A DNA stretch of 64,000 nucleotides from CANLBN01 sp965230205. GTDB lineage: Bacteria > Pseudomonadota > Gammaproteobacteria > Pseudomonadales > Cellvibrionaceae. The notes beneath the pieces were generated by a model, which was not told where the DNA came from, made no database searches, and saw nothing but the letters and a program-made list of their open reading frames with translations. Both the position numbers and the translations under genes were made by a program. The stretch spans positions 3,410,001-3,474,000 of the forward strand of contig OZ245996.1 of NCBI GenBank assembly GCA_965230205.1, written 5' to 3'. This document shows, in pieces, positions 15,398-24,363 of this stretch. How positions within the stretch are numbered: position 1 is the stretch's first letter; the number at the start of each line of letters is the position of its first letter.

Positions 15398-16297
15398 ATG
15401 ACTGAAAAAAATAATCGATTATTTGGCGGTGTTTATAGCTATGTTATGACCCCATTTGACAAGAAAGGGGATGTAGATCATGGCGTATTAATTGATTATA
15501 TCGAGGGCCTGATTGAAGCAGGACTTGACGGATTGACACTGATGGCAAGCACAACGGAAGCACTGTATTTGCAAGAGCATGAAAGGAAGTCTGTCATTGA
15601 AACAGTATGTAAAACTGTCAGGGGACGTGCTGTTATAAACGCTGGTGTAGGCGCTTTATCCACAAAACAAGCACTGTATTTTGCAGAGCATGCGAAGGAT
15701 CAGGGAGCTGACCGTATTATCGCAGATATGCCAACTTACTTTCCCCTGTCATTTGACGATGTCTATCAACATTATTCAACGCTCAGTGAAAAAATTAATT
15801 TACCCATCCGGGTTTATAACATCTCTCAACCAACGCGTTACGATTTTATTCCTGAGCAAGTGCTAAAAATGACTGATATCGAGATGGTTGATTCGTTTAA
15901 AGAAGCGACTGGCGATCCTGAGAGGACCCGTGATGTTGTTGCTCTTTGTGGTGATAGAGTGCAGATTTATTGTGGCTTCCACTGGATGTTACTACAAGCG
16001 CTTTCATATGGCGCTGTTGGCTGGGAAGGTGGTATGCATCCTATATTCGCTAAGGAATGTGTCCAGCTATATCGCGATGCCATGGAAGATGTACATGATA
16101 AAAAAGTACATGTTCAATTCGAACGTTTAAAACCTTTGTTTTTCTTCATGAAAACTTTTGGTGTTACGCCAACCATTAAAGCTATGAGTGATTGGACTGA
16201 TCTTAAACTGGGTGTTCCCAGGCCCCCACTGGCACCATTACCCGAAGCAATGAAAGGGCGTTTAAGGTATATAATCAAAGAATTAGGGATGATTTAA
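15398..16297 (+). CDS. Dihydrodipicolinate synthase/N-acetylneuraminate lyase family protein
   Basis: From the ATG at 15398 (GTGAG seven bases upstream) the protein has about 299 residues of one TIM barrel. GVYSYVMTPFDKKGDVDH opens it, the catalytic Tyr is in VYNISQPTRYD, and the Schiff-base Lys is in VDSFKEATGDPERTRD. Family enzymes cleave, condense or dehydrate 2-oxo acids through a pyruvate-type imine. It is not a typical dapA: there is no lysine-pathway context. It is paralogous to the gene at 18116 and sits beside the MocR regulator, so a catabolic role is likelier. Confidence 0.85.
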   Translation: MTEKNNRLFGGVYSYVMTPFDKKGDVDHGVLIDYIEGLIEAGLDGLTLMASTTEALYLQEHERKSVIETVCKTVRGRAVINAGVGALSTKQALYFAEHAKDQGADRIIADMPTYFPLSFDDVYQHYSTLSEKINLPIRVYNISQPTRYDFIPEQVLKMTDIEMVDSFKEATGDPERTRDVVALCGDRVQIYCGFHWMLLQALSYGAVGWEGGMHPIFAKECVQLYRDAMEDVHDKKVHVQFERLKPLFFFMKTFGVTPTIKAMSDWTDLKLGVPRPPLAPLPEAMKGRLRYIIKELGMI

Positions 16298-16395
16298 GTG
16301 TATTAATAATCATCTAATTATTTGAATTTAAAGGATAAATTATTTTTAACTCCTTTAAGCTCTATAGGGTAATTTTATTTATGCGCTTTTGTTAG

Positions 16396-16441
16396 TTGAC
16401 ACCTGGTACTATTGCCATTACTTTAGCTATCTACCGGTAGG
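16396..16441 (+). promoter_or_regulatory. Putative autoregulated promoter of the MocR gene
   Basis: TTGACA at 16396-16401 with a weak TACTTT 17 bp on. CTGGTACTAT lies inside the spacer and a palindromic TACCGGTA lies at 16432. The spacer element resembles the operator repeated elsewhere in the locus, which would fit autoregulation. Confidence 0.35.
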
Positions 16442-16496
16442 TCAGTTGTGTTTTGATAATAAGAATTTTTCATCCTACAAATTACAGTTGAGTATC

Positions 16497-17984
16497 ATGT
16501 TATTGGTTTCGGTTAACAAAAAATCAAAAGAATCATTACAAGAACAAATTGTGGTTCAGATACTGACGCACATTGAAAGCGGGGTATTAGAGCCGGGATC
16601 TAAATTGCCTTCTTCGCGTCTGTTGGCAAAAGAGCTTAAACTCTCCCGAAATACGGTAATGAATGCCTATCAACGGTTGATATCTGAAGGTTATATAGAA
16701 GCTGTTGCGGCATCGGAAACTCGCGTTTGTAATATTTTGCCAAAGAATTTAGTTGGGATTGATATCAATTCCAATACTGCTAAAGCAACGGCTAATGCTT
16801 GTGAAAATAGTGAGGTGAGTCATGCACCTGTTATTTTTTCTAGCCCTGCACAAGAAATTGTTAATAGAAACCTTCGTCGTACAGAATATGATTTCTGGGT
16901 AGGGCGGCCTCACCAAAAACTATTCCCCAACAAAATATGGCAGCATTTGTTACTAGATTGCATTAGCTTTTCTACAACACAGATTGTGCAATATGGTGAA
17001 CCTGCCGGTTTCATTCCATTGCGTGAAGCAATCGCTGAGCATGTTCGTTATACCCGTGCTATTCCGGCTACTGCGGACCAAATATTAATAACGGTAGGCA
17101 TTCAAGAAGGTTTAAATATTATTGCTCGATTATTTGTTGAGAAAAACTCTCCAGTACTAATCGAAAACCCTTGTTATCAAGGAGCTGCTTATGTTTTCAA
17201 AAGCTATGATGCAAAACTTATCCCGATTCCTGTTGATGATGATGGTTTGATTATTGATGAACTACCTGAGACCCGCGGTAATATTATTTATACAACACCA
17301 TCGCATCAGTATCCATTAGGCGTCACTCTATCGCTTTCTCGCCGCGAAAAATTGCTTGAATGGGCAGAGCGTACAGGGAGTTATATTATAGAAGACGATT
17401 ATGACAGCGACTTTCGTTACGACAGCCCACCAATGCATGCATTGTCAGGAATGAGTACAAATGGCCATGTCATTTATTTAGGAACCTTTTCAAAGTCTGT
17501 CGCCGCTGGGCTTAGGTTAGGCTATATGGTATTACCTAAGCAATTAATTAAACCTGCTGTGGCTGTTAAGACTTTATTGAATAACCATAATGGCTGGTTG
17601 GATCAGGCGGTTATGGCAAAATTCCTTCAAGAAGGGCATTTTGAGCGGCACCTGCGTCTTATCCGTAAGTATTATCAAACACGACGTGATGTACTGTTAG
17701 ATGAAATGAAGCATAAGTTGGGTGATGTCGATGTGAGTGGTAAAGATGGTGGAATGCATATTACCTGGACGATGCCAGAGGGCGTTATCACAGCAGATAA
17801 ATTGCAAAGCATAGCTCTATCAAAAGGTGTTGGGATTTATACGGTTAATTCTGGTGGTGCGACAGAAATAATACCGACAGAAAATGCATCGAGAAAAATA
17901 ATACTAGGATATTCGTCACTAGACCCTGAAGAAATCACAGAAGGTATATCCCGTATCTCAGCGCTATTGAGAGAGCCCTGGTAA
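16497..17984 (+). CDS. MocR/GabR-type regulator (GntR wHTH fused to PLP aminotransferase-like domain)
   Basis: I choose ATG 16497, giving about 495 residues. The winged helix is at about 10-75 (SKESLQEQIVVQILTHIESG, then LAKELKLSRNTVMNAYQRL). A variable linker follows, and an aminotransferase fold I domain runs from about 120 with the PLP Lys in GTFSKSVAAGLRLGYM and EDDYDSDFRY before it. MocR proteins sense amino acid, amine or vitamin B6 signals and often bind direct repeats. It is flanked by the lyase gene and the catabolic operon, and similar direct repeats precede most transcripts nearby. It is the best candidate for the local regulator. Confidence 0.9.
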   Translation: MLLVSVNKKSKESLQEQIVVQILTHIESGVLEPGSKLPSSRLLAKELKLSRNTVMNAYQRLISEGYIEAVAASETRVCNILPKNLVGIDINSNTAKATANACENSEVSHAPVIFSSPAQEIVNRNLRRTEYDFWVGRPHQKLFPNKIWQHLLLDCISFSTTQIVQYGEPAGFIPLREAIAEHVRYTRAIPATADQILITVGIQEGLNIIARLFVEKNSPVLIENPCYQGAAYVFKSYDAKLIPIPVDDDGLIIDELPETRGNIIYTTPSHQYPLGVTLSLSRREKLLEWAERTGSYIIEDDYDSDFRYDSPPMHALSGMSTNGHVIYLGTFSKSVAAGLRLGYMVLPKQLIKPAVAVKTLLNNHNGWLDQAVMAKFLQEGHFERHLRLIRKYYQTRRDVLLDEMKHKLGDVDVSGKDGGMHITWTMPEGVITADKLQSIALSKGVGIYTVNSGGATEIIPTENASRKIILGYSSLDPEEITEGISRISALLREPW

Positions 17985-18056
17985 TAGCTCTTAATGAATT
18001 AGCCTCTTGTTAAACTTGTTGTTTATCTACATCTATTGATTCTTAACAACTAAAAG

Positions 18057-18083
18057 CTTCCCTCTCTAAATTAAAGAGGGAAG
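18057..18083 (-). terminator. Rho-independent terminator of the minus-strand catabolic operon
   Basis: CTTCCCTCT (18057-18065) pairs with AGAGGGAAG (18075-18083). On the minus strand the hairpin is followed by CTTTTAG. It lies between the converging MocR and lyase genes. Confidence 0.7.
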
Positions 18084-18115
18084 AAAGCTAAAGATGTACT
18101 TTAGAGGGTGGTTAT

Positions 18116-19024
18116 TTAAGCCGGTAAACAGCCTAAATTCATTAATATTTTTTTGAGTTCTGCTGTTTGCATTGGTGTTAAATCACTGAGTGGCTGACGT
18201 ACCTTGCCTAAATTAATATCGCTCCATTGTGACATGGCTTTCATCGATTGTGGGACACCGTAGTATTGTAAAAATGTAAACAAGGGTTCAAGTCTTTGAT
18301 AGAGCTTTTCGCCTTTAGTAAAGTCTTGTGCACGCAATGTCCGATGTAATTCGACCATATCTTTTGCAATTAACGGGTGAAAGCCGCCTTCCCAACCAAT
18401 AGCCCCATATTTATAGCTATCTAGTGCCACCCAATGTAAACCATTGTATAGACTGAATCGATCACCACAGAGGCTTTTGATATCGCGTACTCTGGTTGCA
18501 ATAGCAGTCGCATCTTTAATTGAATCAATTTTATCAATGTCAGCCATTTCTGCTATTTGATCTGGGGTCATATCAAACCGAGTCGTGCTTGGAATATTGT
18601 AAAGCCGAATAGGGATATCAGACTCTTTCGCAACATCGGCATAATGTTGGTGTGCAGCTTTAAAAGTGACTTTGTTAATATAAGTTTGCATTTCCAGCAT
18701 CATTGTTGCTGCACCGGACTTTTGGGCGTGCTCAGAATGGTGTAATACTTGCCTCGTAGAAAAGCCACCAATACCTACATTAACTGGCACTCTAGAGTTG
18801 GCTGTTTTACAGACCGTTTCCACAACCGCAAAACGTTCCTTCTCGGTCAAATAAACCCCTTGAGTAGTGCTAGCGATACAGGTAACACCATCTGCGCCAC
18901 TTTCAATAACTGCATCCACATAACGTTCTAGAACATTATGATCAACATCACCTTGTTCATCAAATGGAGTAATTAAATAGCAGTATAAACCACCTTTTTT
19001 GCCAACAGTTTCTGATGTCATCAT
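18116..19024 (-). CDS. Dihydrodipicolinate synthase/N-acetylneuraminate lyase family protein
   Basis: The 302-residue TIM barrel has LYCYLITPFDEQGDVDHNVL at the start, the Tyr motif LYNIPSTTRFD and the Lys motif IDSIKDATAIATR. It is clearly paralogous to the protein at 15398, sharing LCGDR, the GLHW/GFHW motif, YGAIGWEGG and the KAMSQWSDINLG-type end. It is the last gene of a four-gene operon after two CoA-acylating-type ALDHs and a TPR protein. A lyase that releases an aldehyde or a 2-oxo acid dehydratase would feed such dehydrogenases, which is inference. The exact substrate is unknown. Confidence 0.85.
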   Translation of the reverse strand: MMTSETVGKKGGLYCYLITPFDEQGDVDHNVLERYVDAVIESGADGVTCIASTTQGVYLTEKERFAVVETVCKTANSRVPVNVGIGGFSTRQVLHHSEHAQKSGAATMMLEMQTYINKVTFKAAHQHYADVAKESDIPIRLYNIPSTTRFDMTPDQIAEMADIDKIDSIKDATAIATRVRDIKSLCGDRFSLYNGLHWVALDSYKYGAIGWEGGFHPLIAKDMVELHRTLRAQDFTKGEKLYQRLEPLFTFLQYYGVPQSMKAMSQWSDINLGKVRQPLSDLTPMQTAELKKILMNLGCLPA

Positions 19025-19069
19025 TCTATTTCTCTTCTTCAGTAAATTATATTAAGTATTTAAATGGTA

Positions 19070-20551
19070 TTACTGGCTATAAAACTCAGCCCCTAAGTTT
19101 TCAGGCCAGCGAGTACTAATTTCTTTTTGACGAGTATAAAAACGAATACCTTCTGGACCATGTAAATGATGGTCGCCAAATAAACTACGACGCCAGCCAC
19201 CAAAACTATGGTATGCCCCAGGTACGGGAATAGGAACATTCACGCCCACCATGCCAACACTAATATGGCGACAAAAACTGCGGGCGAGACCTCCATCACG
19301 AGTAAAAATTACAGCACCATTGCCATAATTATTATTTTGAATAATTTGACACGCTGAAGAATAATCGGTGACTCGCATAACCGATAGCACAGGGCCAAAT
19401 ATTTCTTGTTGGTAAATATCCATATCAGTAGTCACTTTATCGAATAGGGTACCGCCAATAAAAAAGCCATTGTCATAGCCTGGTAATTCGATGTTACGTC
19501 CATCAACGACAAGGTTCGCGCCTTGCTGTACTCCATTTTCGATAAGCTGGCAGATTCTCTCTTTTGCTCTATTGTCAATGACTGGACCCAGATCGGTTGC
19601 AGGGTCACTACCAGGCCCCACATTGAGTTGCTTTACCTTTTTTGCAAGGCGTTCAACAATTTTATCCGCAGTCTTTTCTCCAATAATGACAACTACTGAG
19701 ATAGCCATACAACGTTGACCTGATGATCCATAACTTGAATTAACAAGGACATCAACAGCCATATCGAGATCTGCATCAGGCATTATTAACATATGATTTT
19801 TCGCGCTACCTAATGCCTGTACACGTTTATTGTGTGCCGCTCCGGTTTTGTAAATATATTCAGCAACAGGTGTTGAACCAACAAAACTAATAGCCGACAC
19901 ATCGGGGTGAGTTAATAAACGGTTAGCGGCAATTTTGTCACCATTAAGTACATTTAATAATCCGGCAGGGGCACCAGCTTCACTCAATAACGCCGCTAAA
20001 ATCATTGCGCAAGAAGGCGCTTTTTCTGAGGGCTTTAACAGGAAGGTATTTCCACAAGCAATAGCAAGAGGGAACATCCACATAGGTACTAAAGCCGGAA
20101 AGTTAAAAGGGGTGATACCAGCACAAACACCAACGGGAGCACGTATTGACCAAGCGTCTGCGCCTTCGGAAACTTGTGATGAAAACTCCCCCTTTAACAT
20201 TTGTGGGATACCACACGCATATTCCACCACTTCGATACCACGCATTAACTCATTTTTTGCATCTTCAAATGTTTTACCGTTTTCCTCTGATAAAACTGCT
20301 GCTATATCGGCGAGGTTTTTATGCATTAATTCGCGATAATTAAAAAGAATTTGAACACGCTCGACAGAGGGCAGCTCACTCCATTTTAATAGAGATTTTT
20401 TAGCAGACCTAACGGCGGCATCGACTTCTGCTTCAGTCGCTAATGATGTGTGGCCAATTTGTTCACCGGTTGAAGGGTTATAAATAGGGCTGGTTCTTTT
20501 GCCGTTGCCTTTACGCCGAATACCGTCAATATAGTGTCCTATATGTTTCAT
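19070..20551 (-). CDS. Methylmalonate-semialdehyde dehydrogenase-type aldehyde dehydrogenase (CoA-acylating)
   Basis: The 493-residue ALDH has the MMSDH signatures: PVGVCAGITPFNFPALVPMW, ALGSAKNHMLIMPDAD where the general-base Glu of hydrolytic ALDHs is replaced by Asn, and the nucleophile Cys in SSGQRCMAISVV. These mark CoA-dependent oxidation of malonate- or methylmalonate-semialdehyde to acetyl- or propionyl-CoA. It ends with GGWRRSLFGDHHLHGPEGI. It lies 45 bp before the lyase gene and after the hairpin pair at 20638-20703. A second MMSDH-type paralogue is in the same operon, and I cannot say how their substrates differ. Confidence 0.87.
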   Translation of the reverse strand: MKHIGHYIDGIRRKGNGKRTSPIYNPSTGEQIGHTSLATEAEVDAAVRSAKKSLLKWSELPSVERVQILFNYRELMHKNLADIAAVLSEENGKTFEDAKNELMRGIEVVEYACGIPQMLKGEFSSQVSEGADAWSIRAPVGVCAGITPFNFPALVPMWMFPLAIACGNTFLLKPSEKAPSCAMILAALLSEAGAPAGLLNVLNGDKIAANRLLTHPDVSAISFVGSTPVAEYIYKTGAAHNKRVQALGSAKNHMLIMPDADLDMAVDVLVNSSYGSSGQRCMAISVVVIIGEKTADKIVERLAKKVKQLNVGPGSDPATDLGPVIDNRAKERICQLIENGVQQGANLVVDGRNIELPGYDNGFFIGGTLFDKVTTDMDIYQQEIFGPVLSVMRVTDYSSACQIIQNNNYGNGAVIFTRDGGLARSFCRHISVGMVGVNVPIPVPGAYHSFGGWRRSLFGDHHLHGPEGIRFYTRQKEISTRWPENLGAEFYSQ

Positions 20552-20637
20552 CGAATTCTCCAGTTGACAGTGCTTTAAACTAGATTTCAGAATGTAAAAC
20601 GATAGTTAATAGATAAGGAAATCTAACGTGTGCTGAT

Positions 20638-20673
20638 AAGGTTTATAGATCCGATAGTGAATCTATAAACCTT
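20638..20673. repeat. Perfect 13-bp inverted repeat in the intercistronic gap
   Basis: AAGGTTTATAGAT (20638-20650) and ATCTATAAACCTT (20661-20673) are exact complements with a 10-nt loop. It lies between the TTC38-like and MMSDH-type genes. No T-run follows on the minus strand, so partial termination or 3'-end stabilisation is possible. Confidence 0.65.
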
Positions 20674-20674
20674 A

Positions 20675-20703
20675 TAATATTCGCTAGGGGCTATCGAATA
20701 TTA
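20675..20703. repeat. Second intercistronic hairpin, adjacent to the first
   Basis: TAATATTCG (20675-20683) pairs with CGAATATTA (20695-20703), with three further pairs in the loop. It directly abuts the 20638-20673 hairpin, just after the TPR gene's stop codon. Confidence 0.6.
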
Positions 20704-20715
20704 TTCAGCATTCAC

Positions 20716-22116
20716 TTATGCTGCAATCACACCTTCTACTGTCGTTGCCATTGCGCGTGCACGATGAGCTGCTTCAGTATCACCACAGCCTTCAGCTGCA
20801 TCTGCATAGAATAACCATGTCATCTGGTTGCTGGGTTTATCCTCTAAGCGTTGTCCGAATACGGAGCGTGCTAATGGGTACTCTTTGGCCTTTAACGCAG
20901 CAATACCGAGCATAATGCCAATCACATCACGCTGTGCATTACTAGCACCCAGTGGACGGAAATTGTTTGATCTCACTTTTAATAAGTTTTCAATCGAGTG
21001 GGAATAATCTCCCTTACAATAATCGCTAATCGCTTTACAGACAGCAGTATCAGTTTCTACTGCCGCGTATTGTCGAGCATTGCGTGTTTTATTAGGGTCA
21101 CTATTAATTGTTTGTATAAATTTATCTAACACACCTTGCTGGCCTGTACGTCCTAACACCATAGAGACATGGATATCAGTCCATGGAAGATAACGACGTT
21201 CAATACGCTGTAGGGCAACATCTTTAATTTGATTCCAGCGGTCTCCTACATCTACACCCACACTTTCTAATCGCCATAACATTGATGCTGAATTTTGTAC
21301 ATCTAAATAGAACGGAGTGATGTTACTGGCAAAATATTCATCGTATAATTTTAATGATTTATCAAATTCACCTAATTCCCACCACAATAAGCCTTCATGC
21401 CACCATAGATGTTCACGTATAGCATTGTGACCTTCCCAGGTTTTATCGAATTGATCAAAGAAAGAAATACCCGCATGCTGCTCGCCGCGATCATTTAGTA
21501 CATGTGCAACAGCATGTACGGCCCACAAATCATTTTTATTTAGGTCAATTGCCTTGCGTCCATATTCCAAAGCTTTGTCACCGTTACCATTTTCATTGAG
21601 TCCAAAGCAATACATTCCTAATACATTTGAATAATTAGGAATACTTGAGTCCCAGCGATCAATATAACGCGAGACAGAATCTCGAATCCCTTCTTCTTTA
21701 CCTAACCAGAAATTACGATAATGTAATAGCTGCATTGTTAATAAATCTAGAGGATTATCATCTAGAATGCGTTCCCAGATTAAAATGGTGTCATCTTGTC
21801 GACCTTCTACCCACGCTCTCAGTGCTGAAACACTTGCACGCTCTCGCGGTGTCACTTTACTTAAGTCAGTTGCTTCTGCCGCTTGCAGACATGCTTCGGC
21901 TGCACCTTCTGGCGCCAAAGCTTCGGCGCCCATCATGTAATAACCCATAACACAATGCGCCATTGTAAAATTTGGGTCAGCATCAATCGCTGCCTGCATA
22001 TGGTCACCAGCACTAAGGCGATATTCTGCATTATCTGCAATTGATTGATTGTAGGAATCAACAGCCTCTGCGCTAGTGGTTGTTAAGGTTAAACCTCTTA
22101 CGTCGGTATAAGTCAT
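20716..22116 (-). CDS. TTC38-like tetratricopeptide repeat protein
   Basis: The 466-residue soluble protein has no signal peptide. It starts DVRGLTLTTTSAEAVDSYNQ and continues with MQAAIDADPNFTMAHCVMGY and later MYCFGLNENGNGDKALEYGR, WAVHAVAHVLNDRGEQHAGI and HLWWHEGLLWWELGEFDKSL. These match the TTC38 pattern known from animals and scattered bacteria, whose biochemistry is unknown. It sits between two MMSDH-type dehydrogenases in one operon, so it may be an enzyme or assembly factor of this pathway. The start at 22116 follows TAGGAG. Confidence 0.82.
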   Translation of the reverse strand: MTYTDVRGLTLTTTSAEAVDSYNQSIADNAEYRLSAGDHMQAAIDADPNFTMAHCVMGYYMMGAEALAPEGAAEACLQAAEATDLSKVTPRERASVSALRAWVEGRQDDTILIWERILDDNPLDLLTMQLLHYRNFWLGKEEGIRDSVSRYIDRWDSSIPNYSNVLGMYCFGLNENGNGDKALEYGRKAIDLNKNDLWAVHAVAHVLNDRGEQHAGISFFDQFDKTWEGHNAIREHLWWHEGLLWWELGEFDKSLKLYDEYFASNITPFYLDVQNSASMLWRLESVGVDVGDRWNQIKDVALQRIERRYLPWTDIHVSMVLGRTGQQGVLDKFIQTINSDPNKTRNARQYAAVETDTAVCKAISDYCKGDYSHSIENLLKVRSNNFRPLGASNAQRDVIGIMLGIAALKAKEYPLARSVFGQRLEDKPSNQMTWLFYADAAEGCGDTEAAHRARAMATTVEGVIAA

Positions 22117-22245
22117 GTGTAGTCTCCTAGGAAGTCATCCTCAGATTAGTTTTATTATTTAATATTATTAGGTGAATTAATTATTTATTGATATCTGTTT
22201 ATCTCGTTAGTCCTCTTTACTAATGGTTATAATGTATGAAAAGGA

Positions 22246-23775
22246 TTACCCCGCGACACAGCTACGAACACTTTTATCTTTTGGTGCAGCCGAATTACTT
22301 AACTCAGGATCAACGACTCGTATCGTTGCTGTTTTATTCTGTGTGAAAAAGTCAATGCCGTCTTTGCCTTGGACTTTATCGTTGCCAATCAAAGAGTCTT
22401 TGATACCGCCAAATGGTAGGTAAGGGTGGGGTGCGCATACGCCAACGTTGACGCCGATCATGCCAACATTAGCTTCACTGATAAATTTTTCTGTATAGAA
22501 ATTATTTTGAGTGAAAATACAAGCGCCATTACCCATTTCATGGCCATTTACCATTCGTAATGCACCATTGATACAACCTGCTTTTAAAACACTGATGACA
22601 GGGCCAAATATCTCCTCTTTTGCAATAGTCATTGAGGGAGTAACATCAGTGAAAATAGTAGGGCCTACATAAAAGCCGTCTTTTATTGAAGAGGGGACGG
22701 CAGGATTTCTTCCATCTAAAGCAAGCGTAGCGCCTTCTTCTATCCCTTGTGCTATATAATTTTCTATTTTGTCCTTGGCTTTAGCTGAGATAACTGGTCC
22801 CATAAAAGTGTCTGCATCCATCGCATCACCTACCGTAACTTCTTTAGAGGCTTTAACTAAGCGCTCAATTAGTTCATCATGAATTTCTGGAACTGCGATA
22901 ATATTAGAGGAAGCTAGGCAACGCTGACCCGCAGATCCATAACCTGATATCAGTATATTTTCTACCAGCAAATCCATTGGTGCATCTTCCATAGCGACTA
23001 AGAAGTTTTTAGCACCACCAAGTAGCATCGTTCTTTTTCCATTACGTCCACAGCCTGCGGCTATTGCTTTTGCCGTTGGTGTTGAACCCACCAAACAAAC
23101 ACCCGCAACATCGTCATCGTCATACCAGGACTCTACAATCTTTCGATCGCCATGAACGATATTAACTACTCCAGCAGGTAATCCTGTATCATGGATTAAC
23201 TGCATCATTTTTTGCATAAATAGAGGTGAGTCAGTCGATGGTTTATAAACAAAGGTATTACCTGTGCCTATTGCGAATGGGATAAACCATCCAAAAACCA
23301 GAGCAGGAAAATTAAATGGTGCGACGCCGCAAAATACACCCAGTGGAGCTTTAATCACTCGCCCATTGATATTAGTGGCCAAATTACCAATCGTCTCCCC
23401 CTGAATAAGCGCAGGGATAGTACATGCCATTTGTAAGATTTCTATAACACGCTGTACTTCACCACGGGCTTCAGCAATATGCTTGGCTTGATCGATAGCA
23501 ATAGATTCTGCCAGAGTTTCACGATTATCTACCATGGCTTGATGCATCTTAAAAATGAATTCCATACGCTTTGGAAGCGCAAGCTTACTCCAGCTCCCGT
23601 AAGCTTCAGCTGCAGCTGCAACTGCAGCCTTGGACTCTTTTTCTCCTCCCATCGGCACTTCACCAATCACAGCACCATTAGAAGGGTTAATTAAAGGCTC
23701 TATTTTGTCGCTAGAACCACCAACCCAAGCGCCATTGATGTAATTTTTGATTTTAATAGGTTCTGCTGCTTTCAT
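22246..23775 (-). CDS. Methylmalonate-semialdehyde dehydrogenase-type aldehyde dehydrogenase (CoA-acylating)
   Basis: The 509-residue ALDH is the first gene of the minus-strand operon. MMSDH features are INGAWVGGSSDKIEPLINP, GVFCGVAPFNFPALVFGWF, TMLLGGAKNFLVAMEDA (Asn in place of the general-base Glu), the nucleophile Cys in GSAGQRCLASSN, and a C-terminal KDSLIGNDKVQGKDGIDFF. It is a diverged paralogue of the protein at 19070. Expected chemistry is NAD- and CoA-dependent oxidation of a small acidic semialdehyde. The 588-bp gap upstream holds paired operator elements shared with the divergent DUF1097 gene. Confidence 0.87.
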   Translation of the reverse strand: MKAAEPIKIKNYINGAWVGGSSDKIEPLINPSNGAVIGEVPMGGEKESKAAVAAAAEAYGSWSKLALPKRMEFIFKMHQAMVDNRETLAESIAIDQAKHIAEARGEVQRVIEILQMACTIPALIQGETIGNLATNINGRVIKAPLGVFCGVAPFNFPALVFGWFIPFAIGTGNTFVYKPSTDSPLFMQKMMQLIHDTGLPAGVVNIVHGDRKIVESWYDDDDVAGVCLVGSTPTAKAIAAGCGRNGKRTMLLGGAKNFLVAMEDAPMDLLVENILISGYGSAGQRCLASSNIIAVPEIHDELIERLVKASKEVTVGDAMDADTFMGPVISAKAKDKIENYIAQGIEEGATLALDGRNPAVPSSIKDGFYVGPTIFTDVTPSMTIAKEEIFGPVISVLKAGCINGALRMVNGHEMGNGACIFTQNNFYTEKFISEANVGMIGVNVGVCAPHPYLPFGGIKDSLIGNDKVQGKDGIDFFTQNKTATIRVVDPELSNSAAPKDKSVRSCVAG

Positions 23776-23820
23776 AATGTCTCACTTGTAGTTAATAGAC
23801 ACCCAATTTACTCTGGGATG

Positions 23821-23880
23821 CTCAGCGTGTATCAGTACACTAATTTGTATTGATCGATTTTCCTCAGCTATCAGTACATT
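23821..23880. repeat. Direct repeat CTCAGC...TATCAGTACA
   Basis: CTCAGC at 23821 and 23863 and TATCAGTACA at 23830-23839 and 23869-23878 form two near-copies about 40 bp apart. They lie 46-105 bp upstream of the MMSDH-type gene start, in its probable promoter. The flanking ACACTAATT is also seen at 26902 before the cupin gene. Confidence 0.45.
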
Positions 23881-23946
23881 ACTCATAAAAGTAAGTGGTA
23901 AGAGAGCCTGTATGTGACATAGATTAAAGGAGATCATTTAGGCAGG

Positions 23947-24016
23947 GGAGAGCCAGTATGAATATTTGATAAGGAGCCAGTTTAACTGGAACCATCACAG
24001 TTTATTTAACTGGCAT
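23947..24016. promoter_or_regulatory. Symmetrical double direct-repeat operator, both pairs at 24-bp spacing
   Basis: GAGCCAGT occurs at 23950 and 23974 (24 bp apart). TTTAACTGG occurs at 23981 and 24005 (24 bp apart) in the opposite orientation. This is the clearest example of the locus-wide element and sits between the divergent MMSDH-type operon and the DUF1097-GST-porin genes, so it could control both. Confidence 0.65.
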
Positions 24017-24130
24017 GATACTTAATTACTGCTGCAAGATAAGTGTATATTTAGCTATTTAAATATCAATATAATAAAAAATATAAGGGTTAATTGAAAA
24101 TTAGTTGTATCAAACTATAAAAATTAATAA

Positions 24131-24164
24131 CGGTACCAATGTATTTTAGCTGGCTGGCACTACC
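24131..24164. promoter_or_regulatory. Additional operator-like elements
   Basis: GGTACCAAT at 24132 and CTGGCACTACC at 24154 resemble the ATGGTGCCAGT / ACTGGCACCAT element but are imperfect. The 588-bp gap 23776-24363 holds nothing else I can name. Confidence 0.3.
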
Positions 24165-24363
24165 GGTTAAATTTAAGCGCTATATATTCCCATCCTGTCG
24201 TTCTAAGTAACAAAAAATTATTTCTTTAATCATCTAATAAATATAATTAAGTCATAATTTTTTGTTGGTTACTTTTTCTAAAAATAATTTTATATAAGTA
24301 ACTTAATCGAATGAACACCTCAAAAAAATAATCTGATAACTCAATAAAAAAGAGGGTTTTTCT

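Noticed and set aside
15398..16297. Calling the lyase-family genes dapA
   Set aside because: The TIM barrel and Tyr/Lys motifs fit, but two divergent paralogues in a catabolic locus without lysine genes argue against lysine biosynthesis.
16328..16358. TTAAAGGA / TCCTTTAA inverted repeat after the first lyase gene
   Set aside because: Only 8 bp with a 15-nt loop and no T-run; too weak to call a terminator.
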